The notes under the pieces are model-generated. The model was given only the letters and a program-made list of their open reading frames with translations, was not told where the DNA came from and did no database searches. DNA of 64,000 nucleotides, from NCBI GenBank assembly GCA_963705495.1, contig CAVPJQ010000010.1, positions 1 to 64,000 of the forward strand, written 5' to 3'. The position numbers and the translations under genes are program-made. Origin of the DNA: DATBVX01 sp963705495. Lineage in GTDB: Bacteria > Pseudomonadota > Gammaproteobacteria > Steroidobacterales > Steroidobacteraceae. Position 1 is the stretch's first letter. Each line of letters begins with the position of its first letter. This document shows, in pieces, positions 14,574 through 23,398 of the stretch.

Positions 14574-14649
<76 letters not shown>

Positions 14650-14658
14650 AGCCTACCC

Positions 14659-15254
14659 TCAGGTCGTTTCGAATCCGTGCGCGCGCTGAAAGGCGGGACG
14701 CGTGGCGCACCGATCTGCGTACGCGAACAGGGCGGGCTCGTCGGCGACCATCTTGAACAGGCGCAGGAAGTGACAGCCCGAGCCGAGCATCACGTCCGCC
14801 GCGGAGAACTGTGCGCCGAGAATCCACGGACCCTTCGCCAGATCCGAAACGCAGCGTCTCCAGCATCTGCGCCCAACTGCCCCAACCGTTGCGGGAAGAG
14901 TTGGCCGGTAGTCCGCCGAATTTTTCACCCATCGCAGGCTCGATCACCGAGTTGTTGAACATGAGCCATTGCAGATACGCACCGCGATCGGCGTGGCCGA
15001 TCGGCGGCGCGAGACCAGCTTGAGGGTACTGATCCGCGACGTACGCGCAGATCGCGCCAGAGTCCCAGAGTCGCACCGTGCCATCTTCGAGCGCTGGCAC
15101 CTTTCCCATCGGCGAGGCCGCGCGGAACCTTGGATCGGACGTGGAAGCTGGATCGCGGATATTGATCTTCACCCGCTCGTACGGACACGCCGGCTTCCTC
15201 GAGGAGCCAGGCGATCCGAAACGCGCGGGTCTGTGCACACCAATGGAGTCGCAT
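14659..15254 (-). CDS. glutathione S-transferase family protein, frameshifted
   Basis: The start MRLHWCAQTRAFRIAWLLEE is a thioredoxin-fold GST N-terminus. After a shift near 15180 it continues PYERVKINIRDP and MGKVPALEDG (the cis-Pro motif VPAL) with SGAICAYVADQYP. After a shift near 14850 the C-terminal helical domain follows (KGPWILGAQFSAADVMLGSG, containing the S/T-x-x-D motif). It is cytoplasmic and glutathione-dependent; the substrate is unknown. It is not of the LigF type found later in the window. A LexA-box-like palindrome lies 37 bases upstream of its start. Confidence 0.78.
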
Positions 15255-15291
15255 CGTCTGTCTCCGGCACGCAGGCGCCCGTGCGGCAGGA

Positions 15292-15311
15292 TACTGTTCT
15301 TATATACAGTA
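15292..15311. promoter_or_regulatory. LexA (SOS) box-like operator
   Basis: TACTGTTCTTATATACAGTA fits CTGT-N8-ACAG and matches 17 of 20 positions of the E. coli LexA consensus. It stands alone in the short gap between the transglycosylase stop and the GST start, 37 bases upstream of the GST ATG on the minus strand, where it would overlap a promoter. Confidence 0.65.
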
Positions 15312-15339
15312 CGCAACAATCGCCCGGTCCGGCAGGCGG

Positions 15340-16884
15340 TCAGGTTGCCATCTTCTCCTTCGCCTGCGTTTTCAGCTGGCCACTCTGCAGCACCAGCTGG
15401 TACGCGAGGTAGTACTTGTAGATGTTGCTCACGTACTGAACGGTCTCGCGGCCGATGCGGCGTGATGCCATCACTTCGACGTTCTGAAACCACTTGTTCG
15501 GATCGAGGCCCTGCTTGGGCGCATCACGACGCAGCCCCTGGATGCGCGCTGGACCAGCGTTGTAGGCCGCGAACGTGAACAGCATCTTGTCGACCTTCGA
15601 GATGCCGGGATCGTTGAAGTACTGATCCTCGAGCACTCGCAGGTACTTGGTGCCCGCAAGGATATTGGGCTCGAGCTTTTCAATGCCCTTGACGTTGACA
15701 CGCTTGTCCGACGCGGTCGTAGGCATGACCTGCATCACGCCGATCGCGCCGACATGACTGCGCTTGCTCTGATCCAGGCCTGACTCCTGGTAGGCTTGCG
15801 CGGCGACCATCAGCGGGTCGAAGTCGAACTGATTCGCGTAACGACGGAATGCGTCGATCATCGGCTCGAGCTTGGCGAGCTCGTTGCGGTCGAGCGCATT
15901 CTTCACCCAATCCGTGTCCTTCAGATATTTCACCATCACGATGTTGCCACTGCGCGTTCCAATCTTGTGCCCTTTCACGAATTCATCGACAGCCGCCTTG
16001 AGCTTTGGTGTGTTCTTGCGCAGCGCCCAGGCGAAACGCGAACCAACGTGCACCGTCAGATCCTCGCGCGCCCTGGCCTTATCGAACACCTGGGTCCAGA
16101 AATTCGCCAGGTAGCTGTCGGCCACCGTCATCGGCAGCAAACCACTGCCTACCATTTCGATCAGGTCCTCATCTTCGAGGTGCTCATCCGCTGCTTGAAT
16201 GTCGATCAGCGGGCGGCCCGCACTCTTGAGCGTGTGGTTCAGCGCCTCCAGGCTCCGGTAATACGAACTCGATTTGCGCACCCACACTTGCTTGCCGGCG
16301 AGATCGTTCAGCGAGATGAGCTCAGGCGCCGAAGGCCCGGTCACGAGAATCTCGGTTCCGCCTTCGGCAAACGGCGCCGAGAAGTCCACCAGCTCCTCAC
16401 GCTGTGCGCTGATCGTCAGGCCTGCAGCCGCGATGTCGCCACGCCCGGCGGCCAGCGCGGAAAAGAGCTGGTCCCGCGCAACGGGTATCGGCAGGACATG
16501 GACGCGCAGCTTTCCCGTCTTGAATTTCTTGTTGATCTCGCTTTCGAACATCTGCAGCGCGTCGTAGGTGAGACCGCGTTGCTGGCCCTGATCGATAAAA
16601 TAGAAGAGCTTGCTCTGTACCACCAGCACGCGGATGACGCGTCGCTTGAGCATCGCGTCGAGATCATCGAAAGCCGGCTTGAGAAGATGAGTGTAGTTTT
16701 CGTGCAGCTCTAGCGGGGGTGCTGATTCCGGTACCTCAGCCGTTGCTGGGGACGTCGCGCCTTCGGCGGCACCGGGACTTGATGCAGGTGGCTTGGCTTC
16801 AGAGCTTGCGGTCGGCTTCGAATCGCCACCGCACGCAGCGATCGCCAGGCTTGCGGCGAGAACACCGAAGACCAGAATCTTCAT
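15340..16884 (-). CDS. mltF: MltF-like membrane-bound lytic murein transglycosylase
   Basis: The protein has 514 residues, close to E. coli MltF (518). It is a lipoprotein with lipobox LAIAAC (Cys18). After an Ala/Pro/Ser linker comes a periplasmic solute-binding (SBP_bac_3) domain with typical ISAQREELVDFSAPF and GKQVWVRKSSSYY. A C-terminal SLT domain follows with catalytic Glu in AAQAYQESGLD, then GAIGVMQVMP and FAAYNAGPARIQGLRRDA. It cleaves peptidoglycan to 1,6-anhydromuropeptides at the outer membrane. The gene is intact. Confidence 0.9.
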   Translation of the reverse strand: MKILVFGVLAASLAIAACGGDSKPTASSEAKPPASSPGAAEGATSPATAEVPESAPPLELHENYTHLLKPAFDDLDAMLKRRVIRVLVVQSKLFYFIDQGQQRGLTYDALQMFESEINKKFKTGKLRVHVLPIPVARDQLFSALAAGRGDIAAAGLTISAQREELVDFSAPFAEGGTEILVTGPSAPELISLNDLAGKQVWVRKSSSYYRSLEALNHTLKSAGRPLIDIQAADEHLEDEDLIEMVGSGLLPMTVADSYLANFWTQVFDKARAREDLTVHVGSRFAWALRKNTPKLKAAVDEFVKGHKIGTRSGNIVMVKYLKDTDWVKNALDRNELAKLEPMIDAFRRYANQFDFDPLMVAAQAYQESGLDQSKRSHVGAIGVMQVMPTTASDKRVNVKGIEKLEPNILAGTKYLRVLEDQYFNDPGISKVDKMLFTFAAYNAGPARIQGLRRDAPKQGLDPNKWFQNVEVMASRRIGRETVQYVSNIYKYYLAYQLVLQSGQLKTQAKEKMAT

Positions 16885-16925
16885 GGCCCCCTCCGCGAAG
16901 CTTTTGCGTTCGCAGCCGAACGAGA

Positions 16926-17246
16926 TTATGGGCGCACGATCTCGACGCTGACCAGCTCGCCATCCTCGAAGCGCAGCACTGCCGGGAACGTCGAGGAGCC
17001 GCGGTCGTAGGTCCAGGTTTCAACGTGAATCGTGCCGCTGGTGGAGGTTGTGCCGTTGGGACGGCGCACTTGTTGCGGAATATCTTCGCTCGTCTTCGAG
17101 GTCGGCTCGCCGCAATACTGGAGCACGGCGTCCCGGCTCATCGTAGAGTCGACCAACTTGGATCCACAACGGAACGTATCGTCGCCCGCGAGGGCACTCG
17201 CGGTAATGAGCGATAGCAGCAGGGTCAGTATGGAACGAGTGTGCAC
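16926..17246 (-). CDS. DUF2845-family secreted protein
   Basis: This 106-residue protein has a signal peptide (ILTLLLSLITASALA). The rest fits the DUF2845 pattern, with FRCGSKLVDSTMSRDAVLQYCGEP containing two Cys and a C-terminal VETWTYDRGSSTFPAVLRF. The start is GTG 17246, four bases after the PilZ stop, so the two are probably cotranscribed. The function is unknown; periplasmic. Confidence 0.75.
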   Translation of the reverse strand: MHTRSILTLLLSLITASALAGDDTFRCGSKLVDSTMSRDAVLQYCGEPTSKTSEDIPQQVRRPNGTTSTSGTIHVETWTYDRGSSTFPAVLRFEDGELVSVEIVRP

Positions 17247-17250
17247 GCGA

Positions 17251-17526
17251 CTACCGGCCAGCGTAATTCTCCATCATCAATCCAGTGCCGCCGCGCGACA
17301 CGTGCGCGACAACGGCAGTGCGACGATGAATCTTGGTCACGGTCCCCAGGTTGATTGCGAAAGCCAGCTCAACCGTCTGCCCTTTGCGCAGCCCGTAGTT
17401 TTCGGTCTCGATGAACACACCGTTGGCGCTGAGGTTCTTTGCCTTGCAGATGCGTCCGCGCTTGCCAGGGAAGGTGATGTAGACAGTGGTCTTTGCGCGG
17501 TGACGGGTGTGCAGTCGACGCTCCAT
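17251..17526 (-). CDS. PilZ-domain protein
   Basis: The product has 91 residues. RRLHTRHRAKTTVYI carries the RxxxR c-di-GMP-binding motif, and NLSANGVFIET carries the D/N-x-S-x-x-G motif of PilZ domains. ATG 17526 is preceded by GAGG; a longer frame upstream has no family support. It is probably a small c-di-GMP receptor and is followed by the DUF2845 gene. Confidence 0.83.
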   Translation of the reverse strand: MERRLHTRHRAKTTVYITFPGKRGRICKAKNLSANGVFIETENYGLRKGQTVELAFAINLGTVTKIHRRTAVVAHVSRGGTGLMMENYAGR

Positions 17527-17718
17527 GACCCGATCCTCAGTAGTTCTTGTAATGGCCCAAGCGTGCTGAGGAATTATGCCTGCTCGAAACCGCGACGCAA
17601 CAGACACCCCGGAAAAGATGTTTTGCGGCGCGATATGTCAGGTCAGCTTTGACTCCAATTTGACAGGTTGCCTGCCAAAACCGCACCGTCCCACCCCTCG
17701 CAAACGTGGAGTTCCATC

Positions 17719-18009
17719 GTGCCTGCCTACATCATCGTCGAGGTCGAAATCACTGAGCCGGCTGGATACGAGGACTACAAGCGGCAGACGCCGATCAGCC
17801 TGGCGCAGTACGGGGGGCGCTTTATCGTCCGCGGCGGGCACGCTGAAAATCTCGAGGGCGACTGGATCCCCAATCGGATCGTAGTGCTCGAATTTCCCAG
17901 CGCCGAGCAGGCGAAGAAGTGGTGGTCCTCGGCCGAATATGCCCCCGCCAAGGCGCTTCGCCAGCGTTGCGGGCGCACACGCATGATCGTCGTTGAAGGC
18001 GTGAGCTGA
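17719..18009 (+). CDS. DUF1330 (ABM-like) protein
   Basis: This 96-residue ferredoxin-like-fold protein begins VPAYIIVEVEITEPAGYEDY and holds GGRFIVRGG and RIVVLEFPS, typical of DUF1330. GTG 17719 follows GTGGAG. The role is unknown. It precedes the threonine dehydratase by about 20 bases and may be cotranscribed with it. Confidence 0.8.
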   Translation: MPAYIIVEVEITEPAGYEDYKRQTPISLAQYGGRFIVRGGHAENLEGDWIPNRIVVLEFPSAEQAKKWWSSAEYAPAKALRQRCGRTRMIVVEGVS

Positions 18010-18028
18010 ACGAACGCGTCGCGCCACG

Positions 18029-19033
18029 ATGTCGCAGCCCTCAGGATCTCACGCCATTCCCGCGCTGCGGCTCGAAGACATCCGCGCGGCACGACAGTTG
18101 CTGGGCGATCGCGTCGTTACGACCCCTGTCCAGGAGTGGCAAAGCCACACGATCGACGAAGGGCTCGGGCCGGGCGCGCGCGTGTTCATGAAACTCGAGC
18201 TGCTCCAGAGAACCGGCAGCTTCAAGGCGCGCGGCGCATTGCTGAACTTGTTGCGGCTGACGGCGGAGCAACGTAAACGCGGCGTCACCGCGATCAGCGC
18301 GGGCAATCATGCGGTCGCCGTCGCCTACGCTGCGCAGGTGCTTGGCGTACACGCCAAGGTCGTGATGATCAAGACCGCCAACCCTTTTCGCGTGGACCTG
18401 TGCCGCAGCCATGGCGCCGAGATCGAGTTTGCGCCAGACGCGCACATCGGTTTCCAGCGTGTCGCAGAGATCGAGAAGAATGAGAGCCGCGCGCTGATCC
18501 ATCCCTTCGAGGGGTTCGGAACCGCGACCGGTACGGCGACGCTCGGGCTCGAACTGTGCCAGCAGGTCGAACAACTCGATGCAGTGATCATCCCGATCGG
18601 TGGCGGCGGGCTGTGCGCGGGCGTCGCGTCCGCCGTGAAACTCATGCAGCCGCGATGTGCTGTCTACGGTGTCGAGCCGGTCGGTGCGGATTCCATGCAT
18701 CGCAGCTTCGCCGCCGGCGAGCCGCGCTCGATCGAGCGCGTCTCCACCATTGCGGACAGCCTTGGGGCGCCCTTCGCGCTTCCGATTACGTTCGAGCTTT
18801 GCAGGCGCAACGTAGATGATCTCGTGCTGCTGACGGATGACGAGTTGCGCGCCGGCATGAGGCTGATGCAGCGCGAGTGCAAGCTGGCCGTGGAGCCTGC
18901 GGGTGCCGCGGCCGCGGCGGCGATGCTCGGACCGCTGCGCGCGCGACTGCAGGGTCGCCGTGTTGCGTTGATCGTCTGCGGTTCCAACATAGATACCGCG
19001 ACTTACGCCCGGCTGATCGAAAGCGGGGCGTGA
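18029..19033 (+). CDS. PLP-dependent threonine/serine dehydratase
   Basis: This is a fold-type II PLP enzyme of 334 residues. The PLP lysine lies in TGSFKARGA, an SAGNHA motif follows, and the glycine loop GGGGLCAG binds the PLP phosphate. There is no C-terminal ACT domain, so it is the short catabolic type rather than IlvA. The expected reaction is threonine or serine to a 2-oxoacid plus ammonia; serine racemase is an alternative. Confidence 0.87.
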   Translation: MSQPSGSHAIPALRLEDIRAARQLLGDRVVTTPVQEWQSHTIDEGLGPGARVFMKLELLQRTGSFKARGALLNLLRLTAEQRKRGVTAISAGNHAVAVAYAAQVLGVHAKVVMIKTANPFRVDLCRSHGAEIEFAPDAHIGFQRVAEIEKNESRALIHPFEGFGTATGTATLGLELCQQVEQLDAVIIPIGGGGLCAGVASAVKLMQPRCAVYGVEPVGADSMHRSFAAGEPRSIERVSTIADSLGAPFALPITFELCRRNVDDLVLLTDDELRAGMRLMQRECKLAVEPAGAAAAAAMLGPLRARLQGRRVALIVCGSNIDTATYARLIESGA

Positions 19034-19144
19034 CTGACCCGCCCCATCGCGTGAATTGCACCAAAGGCCAATGAATTCGTTTGACGTCCTATGGGATCAT
19101 GCGCCCCCTTCGACACCACAAGCAGCAATCACAGGAGTCAGCCA

Positions 19145-19726
19145 ATGAACAAGATCGGGAAACACCCGCTCGCAGTGTCAGCTTTGTTCGCAATCCTGCC
19201 GCTGGTCGCAGCGGGTGCGGCCGAACCGCCGAAACCGGTCAAGGTAGAGGACGCCATCAAGGTCACAACCAAGATCGAAGCGGTGGACCTCGAAAAGCGA
19301 TTGATCACGGTCCGCGATCGGGACGGCAACCCCGTCGAGCTGGAAGTGAGCCCTGAAGTCCGCAATCTGGCGCAGGTGCACGTCGGAGACAACATGAATG
19401 TCGTCTACTACCAGGCCCTTGGCGCCGAATTCAAGGCGCCTGGCACGGGCGTGAAGGGTGTTCAGGAGGAGGCGGTCGCGAGTCGGGCGGCTCAAGGCGA
19501 GAAGCCTAGTGCAGGGGTAGGTCACCAAACCAAGGCGACCGTAAAGATCGACTCGGTGGATGCGGCAACCAACACCGTCAAGTTCACGGGGCCCAAGGGC
19601 GTACTGCGGACAGTCGCGGTTAAGGATCCGAAGGCTCAAGCCTTTATCAAGCAATTGAAGAAAGGTGATGAGGTTGAGCTGACCTACACTGAAGCGCTTG
19701 CGATCAGCGTAGATCCAGCAAAGTAA
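19145..19726 (+). CDS. periplasmic protein with two homologous repeats
   Basis: A signal peptide (HPLAVSALFAILPLVAAGA) precedes two internal repeats of about 55 residues: KVTTKIEAVDLEKRLITVRD to VGDNMNVVYYQAL, and KATVKIDSVDAATNTVKFTG to KGDEVELTYTEAL. Both look like small beta-barrel (OB- or DUF5666-like) modules. ATG 19145 has CAGGAG about 8 bases upstream. The function is unknown. Confidence 0.7.
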   Translation: MNKIGKHPLAVSALFAILPLVAAGAAEPPKPVKVEDAIKVTTKIEAVDLEKRLITVRDRDGNPVELEVSPEVRNLAQVHVGDNMNVVYYQALGAEFKAPGTGVKGVQEEAVASRAAQGEKPSAGVGHQTKATVKIDSVDAATNTVKFTGPKGVLRTVAVKDPKAQAFIKQLKKGDEVELTYTEALAISVDPAK

Positions 19727-19735
19727 GTAGTCCGG

Positions 19736-19763
19736 GCGTTGGGCGGTTACTGCCGCCCAACGC
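19736..19763. terminator. bidirectional hairpin between convergent genes
   Basis: The 11-bp perfect stem GCGTTGGGCGG/CCGCCCAACGC with loop TTACTG lies between the stops of two convergent genes. The T-runs are weak, so its termination strength is uncertain. Confidence 0.6.
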
Positions 19764-19781
19764 TACGTCGCCAGGGACAGC

Positions 19782-20301
19782 TCACTTCACGGTGTAGCCG
19801 CGCCCTTCCATGCACGCGCCCACGGCGCGGGTGTAGGTTGCAATCTTCTCCTGCTTCGCAGCCTCGGCTGCCTGCGCGACTTTGCTGTTGCTGAGCCTGT
19901 GCTTGTTGCTGGGCGGCAGCCTGCTGCTGTCGCGACTTGCGACCGCCGGCGATCACGCCCGCCGCTGCTCCGTACTTGGCGCCCTCGTCGGCGTCATTGC
20001 TCGCGATCTCCCCCACGACTGCTCCGGCCGCTGCACCGCGAGCGGCACCCTTAGCTCGCTCACCAGTCGGTCCAGTCTGCGGCGGCGGTTGGGTCGGGGC
20101 GGGAGGAGGTGTCTGCGCCACAACGACCGGGTCGATTCCCGTCGTTTGCTTGGCCCAGCCGTCACATTCAGTCTTGTCCTTGTTCATCTGCTCGGCGGTC
20201 TGGTTCTTCGCCGGATAGTAGATCGGCTGCTCCGCTGCCACGAGAGCCGCACTCATCGCAACCCCAAGCACGAGTGCAATACCCCGTTCTGCTCGATTCA
20301 T
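19782..20301 (-). CDS. glycine-zipper family protein, frameshifted near the C-terminus
   Basis: The product has a signal peptide, then a Pro/Gln-rich stretch, a Gly/Ala zipper (GAARGAAAGAVVGEIAS, then YGAAAGVIAGG) and a Gln-rich helix. A shift near 19888 leads to the expected ending EKIATYTRAVGACMEGRGYT with stop at 19782-19784. Such YMGG/glycine-zipper proteins are periplasmic or membrane-associated and of unknown function. The Cys in MEGRGY-type tails is common in this family. Confidence 0.72.
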
Positions 20302-20447
20302 GTCAGGCTCCTCATCTGTGGGTGACCGGCAACGCAGTGGTTGGCGCACTGTCGCGTGCACGGTACCGCCCCAAAGTGTACGCCTGTGTGACGCTGGTCT
20401 GTGGAGCCCCTTGGTCGGATTGACAACCTGAAAAAGGAGGACGAGTC

Positions 20448-20907
20448 ATGGTGCGCCCGGGCGGGATTCTCATTTCTCGCGATTGGTGCCTTTCTGTCCC
20501 TCGGCTGTAGCGGACAACCCTCCGTGGCTGCCGCGCCAATGAACGCCACCACCCTGGAGAATGTTCAATGGACGCTGCTCCAGATCGACGGTGAAGCCGT
20601 CAAGACATCGTCGCGCGGCACTCCGACGATGAGTCTCGCGTCCAAGGACCGGCGCATGTCGGGATTTGCCGGGTGCAATCGAATGATGAGTGGTTACGAA
20701 CTCGACGGCGAGGCGCTCAAGTTCAGCGGCATGGCGACGACGCGCATGGCCTGCATCGACGTAACCCCGGAGGAGCCTCTGTTGCGGGCATTGGGCGCGA
20801 CCACCCGCTGGAAGGTCACCGGGAATACGCTCGAGCTGTTTGACGCCTCCGGGGCGGCCCGCACGCGCTGGACAGTAACCGTGATCGAATCAGGAGAGCG
20901 GAAATGA
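20448..20907 (+). CDS. META/HslJ-domain lipoprotein
   Basis: ATG 20448 stands right after AAGGAGGACGAG, but its frame must shift within about 15 bases to reach FSFLAIGAFLSLGCSG, a lipoprotein signal. The META domain has MSGFAGCNRMMSGYELDG and MATTRMACIDV, classic for HslJ-like proteins. It is likely an outer-membrane or periplasmic stress lipoprotein. Its stop overlaps the next start (ATGA). If no indel exists the start would be ATG 20401, without a good ribosome binding site. Confidence 0.75.
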
Positions 20908-21248
20908 AACCAAGTGAACAGTCATGGCGCCGTACTATCCTGGCCGCGAGCGCTGCACTCGCGGTCTTGACCCTTGCAGGCTGCGAGAAGGAACCGAAGG
21001 TGAGTGTCGTCAAGGCCGTGCTCGATCAGGACGAGGCCGCGTACCGGCAGCAGGCGGCGCTTTACGATGAGCAACTAAAGACCACGGCGCGTCAGATCGA
21101 GCGCACCGAGCAACAGATGCAACGCTCGGAGGCACTGCTCGCCCGTTGGGAAAAACAGGCCGACCGGTACGACGCAATTCTCGACGCGCTGGGAAAAGCA
21201 GGCAGGCGTGAAACCGCAGTAGCCTTTCGGGCACCCGCGACGGACTGA
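20904..21248 (+). CDS. small coiled-coil lipoprotein
   Basis: This 114-residue protein has a lipobox LTLAGC near residue 27, followed by a charged, Gln-rich helix (QIERTEQQMQRSEALLARWE) likely to form a coiled coil. It overlaps the META gene by 4 bases. I do not recognise the family. An envelope role is inferred from the signal and neighbours. Confidence 0.65.
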   Translation: MKPSEQSWRRTILAASAALAVLTLAGCEKEPKVSVVKAVLDQDEAAYRQQAALYDEQLKTTARQIERTEQQMQRSEALLARWEKQADRYDAILDALGKAGRRETAVAFRAPATD

Positions 21249-21272
21249 AAGGCATTTGGCGGAGCTCAAACA

Positions 21273-21770
21273 ATGTTGCTGGAAGCGATGACCATGGCAC
21301 TCGTACTCACCTCGACCGCATTCCCCCCGAACGGCTCCATACCGAAGCTCTACACGTGCGAGGGAAAGGACATCTCCCCGCCGCTGGCGTGGGCCGGCAT
21401 GCCGACCGGCACGAAGAGCCTGGTGCTGATCCTGGATGACCCCGACGCACCCGACCCGCAGGCGCCAAAGCTCACCTGGGTGCATTGGGTGCTCTACAAC
21501 ATTCCTGCCAGTGCCACGGCAATGGCAGAGAACGAGAAGAAGCAGGGCGTCCCAAAAGGGACACTGTCCGGTCTCAATGACTGGAAAAGAACGGGCTACG
21601 GTGGCCCCTGTCCCCCGATCGGGCGCCACCGCTATTTCCACAAGCTCTACGCGCTGGACACGGCCTTGCCGGATCTGAAGCAGCCGACCAAAGCGCAACT
21701 GCTGGAAGCCATGAAGGGGCACGTGCTCGCCGAGACGCAACTCATCGGCACGTACCAGAAAGGTCAGTGA
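21273..21770 (+). CDS. YbhB/YbcL-family PEBP-like protein
   Basis: This phosphatidylethanolamine-binding-protein fold has DDPDAP and the ligand-site motif GPCPPIGRHRYFHKLYALD. Bacterial members (YbhB, YbcL) have no firmly known substrate. At about 160 residues the length is normal. The start may be ATG 21273 or the internal ATG 21288 or 21294. Confidence 0.88.
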   Translation: MLLEAMTMALVLTSTAFPPNGSIPKLYTCEGKDISPPLAWAGMPTGTKSLVLILDDPDAPDPQAPKLTWVHWVLYNIPASATAMAENEKKQGVPKGTLSGLNDWKRTGYGGPCPPIGRHRYFHKLYALDTALPDLKQPTKAQLLEAMKGHVLAETQLIGTYQKGQ

Positions 21771-21781
21771 GCGGTACGGTG

Positions 21782-22546
21782 ATGAGATATCTGCTGGTCG
21801 CAATTCTGCTGCTGGGACTCGGCGTCTGGATCGGCACGCAATGGCAGGGCAAGCCGCAGCCGACCGATCCGCTCACGGTGATCGTCACGCAACTCAAGAC
21901 CCAGGCCATCATCGAGCACGAGCGCCAGATCGCGGTCTGGTACAAGGCCTGCCCCGAGGTCGTCGGCGTCAATCCGCAGGTGTTCGTGGCGTGGCCTGGA
22001 AAAGTGTCATTCGAGTTGCCTCTGGATGATGTGAAGCTCGAGCGCAGCGGCAATGTCCTGACGGTGCACACCGCCGGCATCAGACCGGATGAACCGACAT
22101 TGCCGACCGATTCACTCGAGTATCTGTCCACGGAGCCGATCCTGAACCTCGTCAATGAGGCCGAGCTGGTCAACGGCGAGCTGCGCAAGGCTTCGGGAAT
22201 CGCACGTTACCTGACCTCTTACTACCTCAAGCGCGATACGACCCTGTATGACGCGATGGCAGACGAGTTGAGATCACTCGTGCTACGCGTCAGCGGCGCG
22301 CTCAATGCCGGTATTACCGAGGTACGGGTCGAGATCCCACGCCCGGACCCGAAGCTACCCCCGCTTCCAAAGCTCGAACTCTGTCCCGGAAGCGCCGCCG
22401 ACGTAAATGGACTACGCTTTGCCAAGGATGAGAGCGGTTACCTGGTTCCGGTCGCATTTCGCGTGCCGCCCGCATCCGGTAAGACAGCCGAGTCGACCGA
22501 ACGGCCGCGGGGCGCGGCCGTGATTTTCGAAGCACAGAAGAAATAA
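21782..22546 (+). CDS. membrane-anchored protein, DUF4230-like
   Basis: One N-terminal membrane helix (MRYLLVAILLLGLGVWIGT) is followed by about 235 mostly beta/alpha residues outside the membrane. The pattern of charged strands and EVRVEIPRP resembles DUF4230 proteins, but I am not certain. It directly follows the PEBP gene and is probably cotranscribed. Confidence 0.6.
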   Translation: MRYLLVAILLLGLGVWIGTQWQGKPQPTDPLTVIVTQLKTQAIIEHERQIAVWYKACPEVVGVNPQVFVAWPGKVSFELPLDDVKLERSGNVLTVHTAGIRPDEPTLPTDSLEYLSTEPILNLVNEAELVNGELRKASGIARYLTSYYLKRDTTLYDAMADELRSLVLRVSGALNAGITEVRVEIPRPDPKLPPLPKLELCPGSAADVNGLRFAKDESGYLVPVAFRVPPASGKTAESTERPRGAAVIFEAQKK

Positions 22547-22572
22547 CCGTTGCAAAAACGAAGGGAGGCATC

Positions 22573-22830
22573 ATGAGCGGTACTGGACTCATCGTCTTTT
22601 TGGTTATCGGACTGCTGGCGGGCTGGATCGCGAATAACCTGATGAAGGGAGCCGGCATGGGACTGGTCGGCAACCTGATCGTCGGCGTGATCGGCGCATT
22701 CCTGGGCGGATTCCTTTTTAGCCTGCTCGGCCTGACGAGTTACGGGCTTGTGGGCTCGCTAATCACTGCCATCGTGGGCGCCTGTGTTCTGCTCTGGCTC
22801 ATCAGCGTGATAAAGAAAAAGAGTCCGTAA
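22573..22830 (+). CDS. GlsB/YeaQ/YmgE-family membrane protein
   Basis: This 85-residue, three-helix glycine-rich membrane protein (GLLAGWIANNLMKGAGMGLV, then VGVIGAFLGGFLF) is typical of the transglycosylase-associated/GlsB stress family. A hairpin of 10 bp (22842-22851 with 22862-22871) follows. Confidence 0.87.
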   Translation: MSGTGLIVFLVIGLLAGWIANNLMKGAGMGLVGNLIVGVIGAFLGGFLFSLLGLTSYGLVGSLITAIVGACVLLWLISVIKKKSP

Positions 22831-22841
22831 CCAGCCAAGAC

Positions 22842-22871
22842 CGCCCTCTCCTGCGCCGTGGGGAGAGGGCG
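22842..22871 (+). terminator. hairpin after the GlsB-like gene
   Basis: CGCCCTCTCC pairs with GGAGAGGGCG across a short loop. No T-run follows, so it may be a REP-like or attenuating structure rather than a true terminator. Confidence 0.4.
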
Positions 22872-22961
22872 AACTGCACGACACGTGCCAGCGTAGTTGT
22901 CGCAAAAAAATGGCACACACCCTGCTTGATCTGAGGCGGCAAGAGGTTCAAATTCGGGCTC

Positions 22962-23249
22962 GTGACCTCATCGGAGCTGACTGAAATCCATCAGGCTCTC
23001 GCCGCCGTGCAACAAACGGTCGGCACGCTCACATTCCCGCGCTGCGATCAGGATGACGTGTTCGAGCTCATCGACCGCGTCGAAGCGGAGTTGCACTCTG
23101 CTCACCCGAACGTGCAGGTCATCACCACGTTCCTGAATTCGATCGCGCGCAGTCTTCGTGCTCAGCCGGAAGCCCGCGAGGCTTGCCTGGTGATCGAAGA
23201 CGCGATTGAGCATGCCGGCATTCCGAGCACCTGGCAGACGGGGATCTGA
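22962..23249 (+). CDS. small conserved-looking helical protein
   Basis: The product has 95 residues from GTG 22962, soluble and helical, with no signal peptide and one central pair of helices (DDVFELIDRVEAELHSAHP). I do not recognise it; DUF4404-like is a guess. GC-rich third positions support coding. Confidence 0.5.
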   Translation: MTSSELTEIHQALAAVQQTVGTLTFPRCDQDDVFELIDRVEAELHSAHPNVQVITTFLNSIARSLRAQPEAREACLVIEDAIEHAGIPSTWQTGI

Positions 23250-23398
23250 GCGGCGGCCAAAGCTTGAGCGCCTCACTGCGGCGGCAGTGAGTACGGCGGC
23301 GCTCAACCTAATTCCAGTCGACGTCGCGCCCAACACCAAGGGCCAATACTCCCTTGCGGTCGTCTCGTGGTCGCCCGCGGGGACGCACGGAGGTTTCC

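Noticed and set aside
22842..22871. CRISPR or tandem repeat signals
   Set aside because: Only single hairpins are seen; no spaced direct repeats or cas genes occur anywhere in the window.
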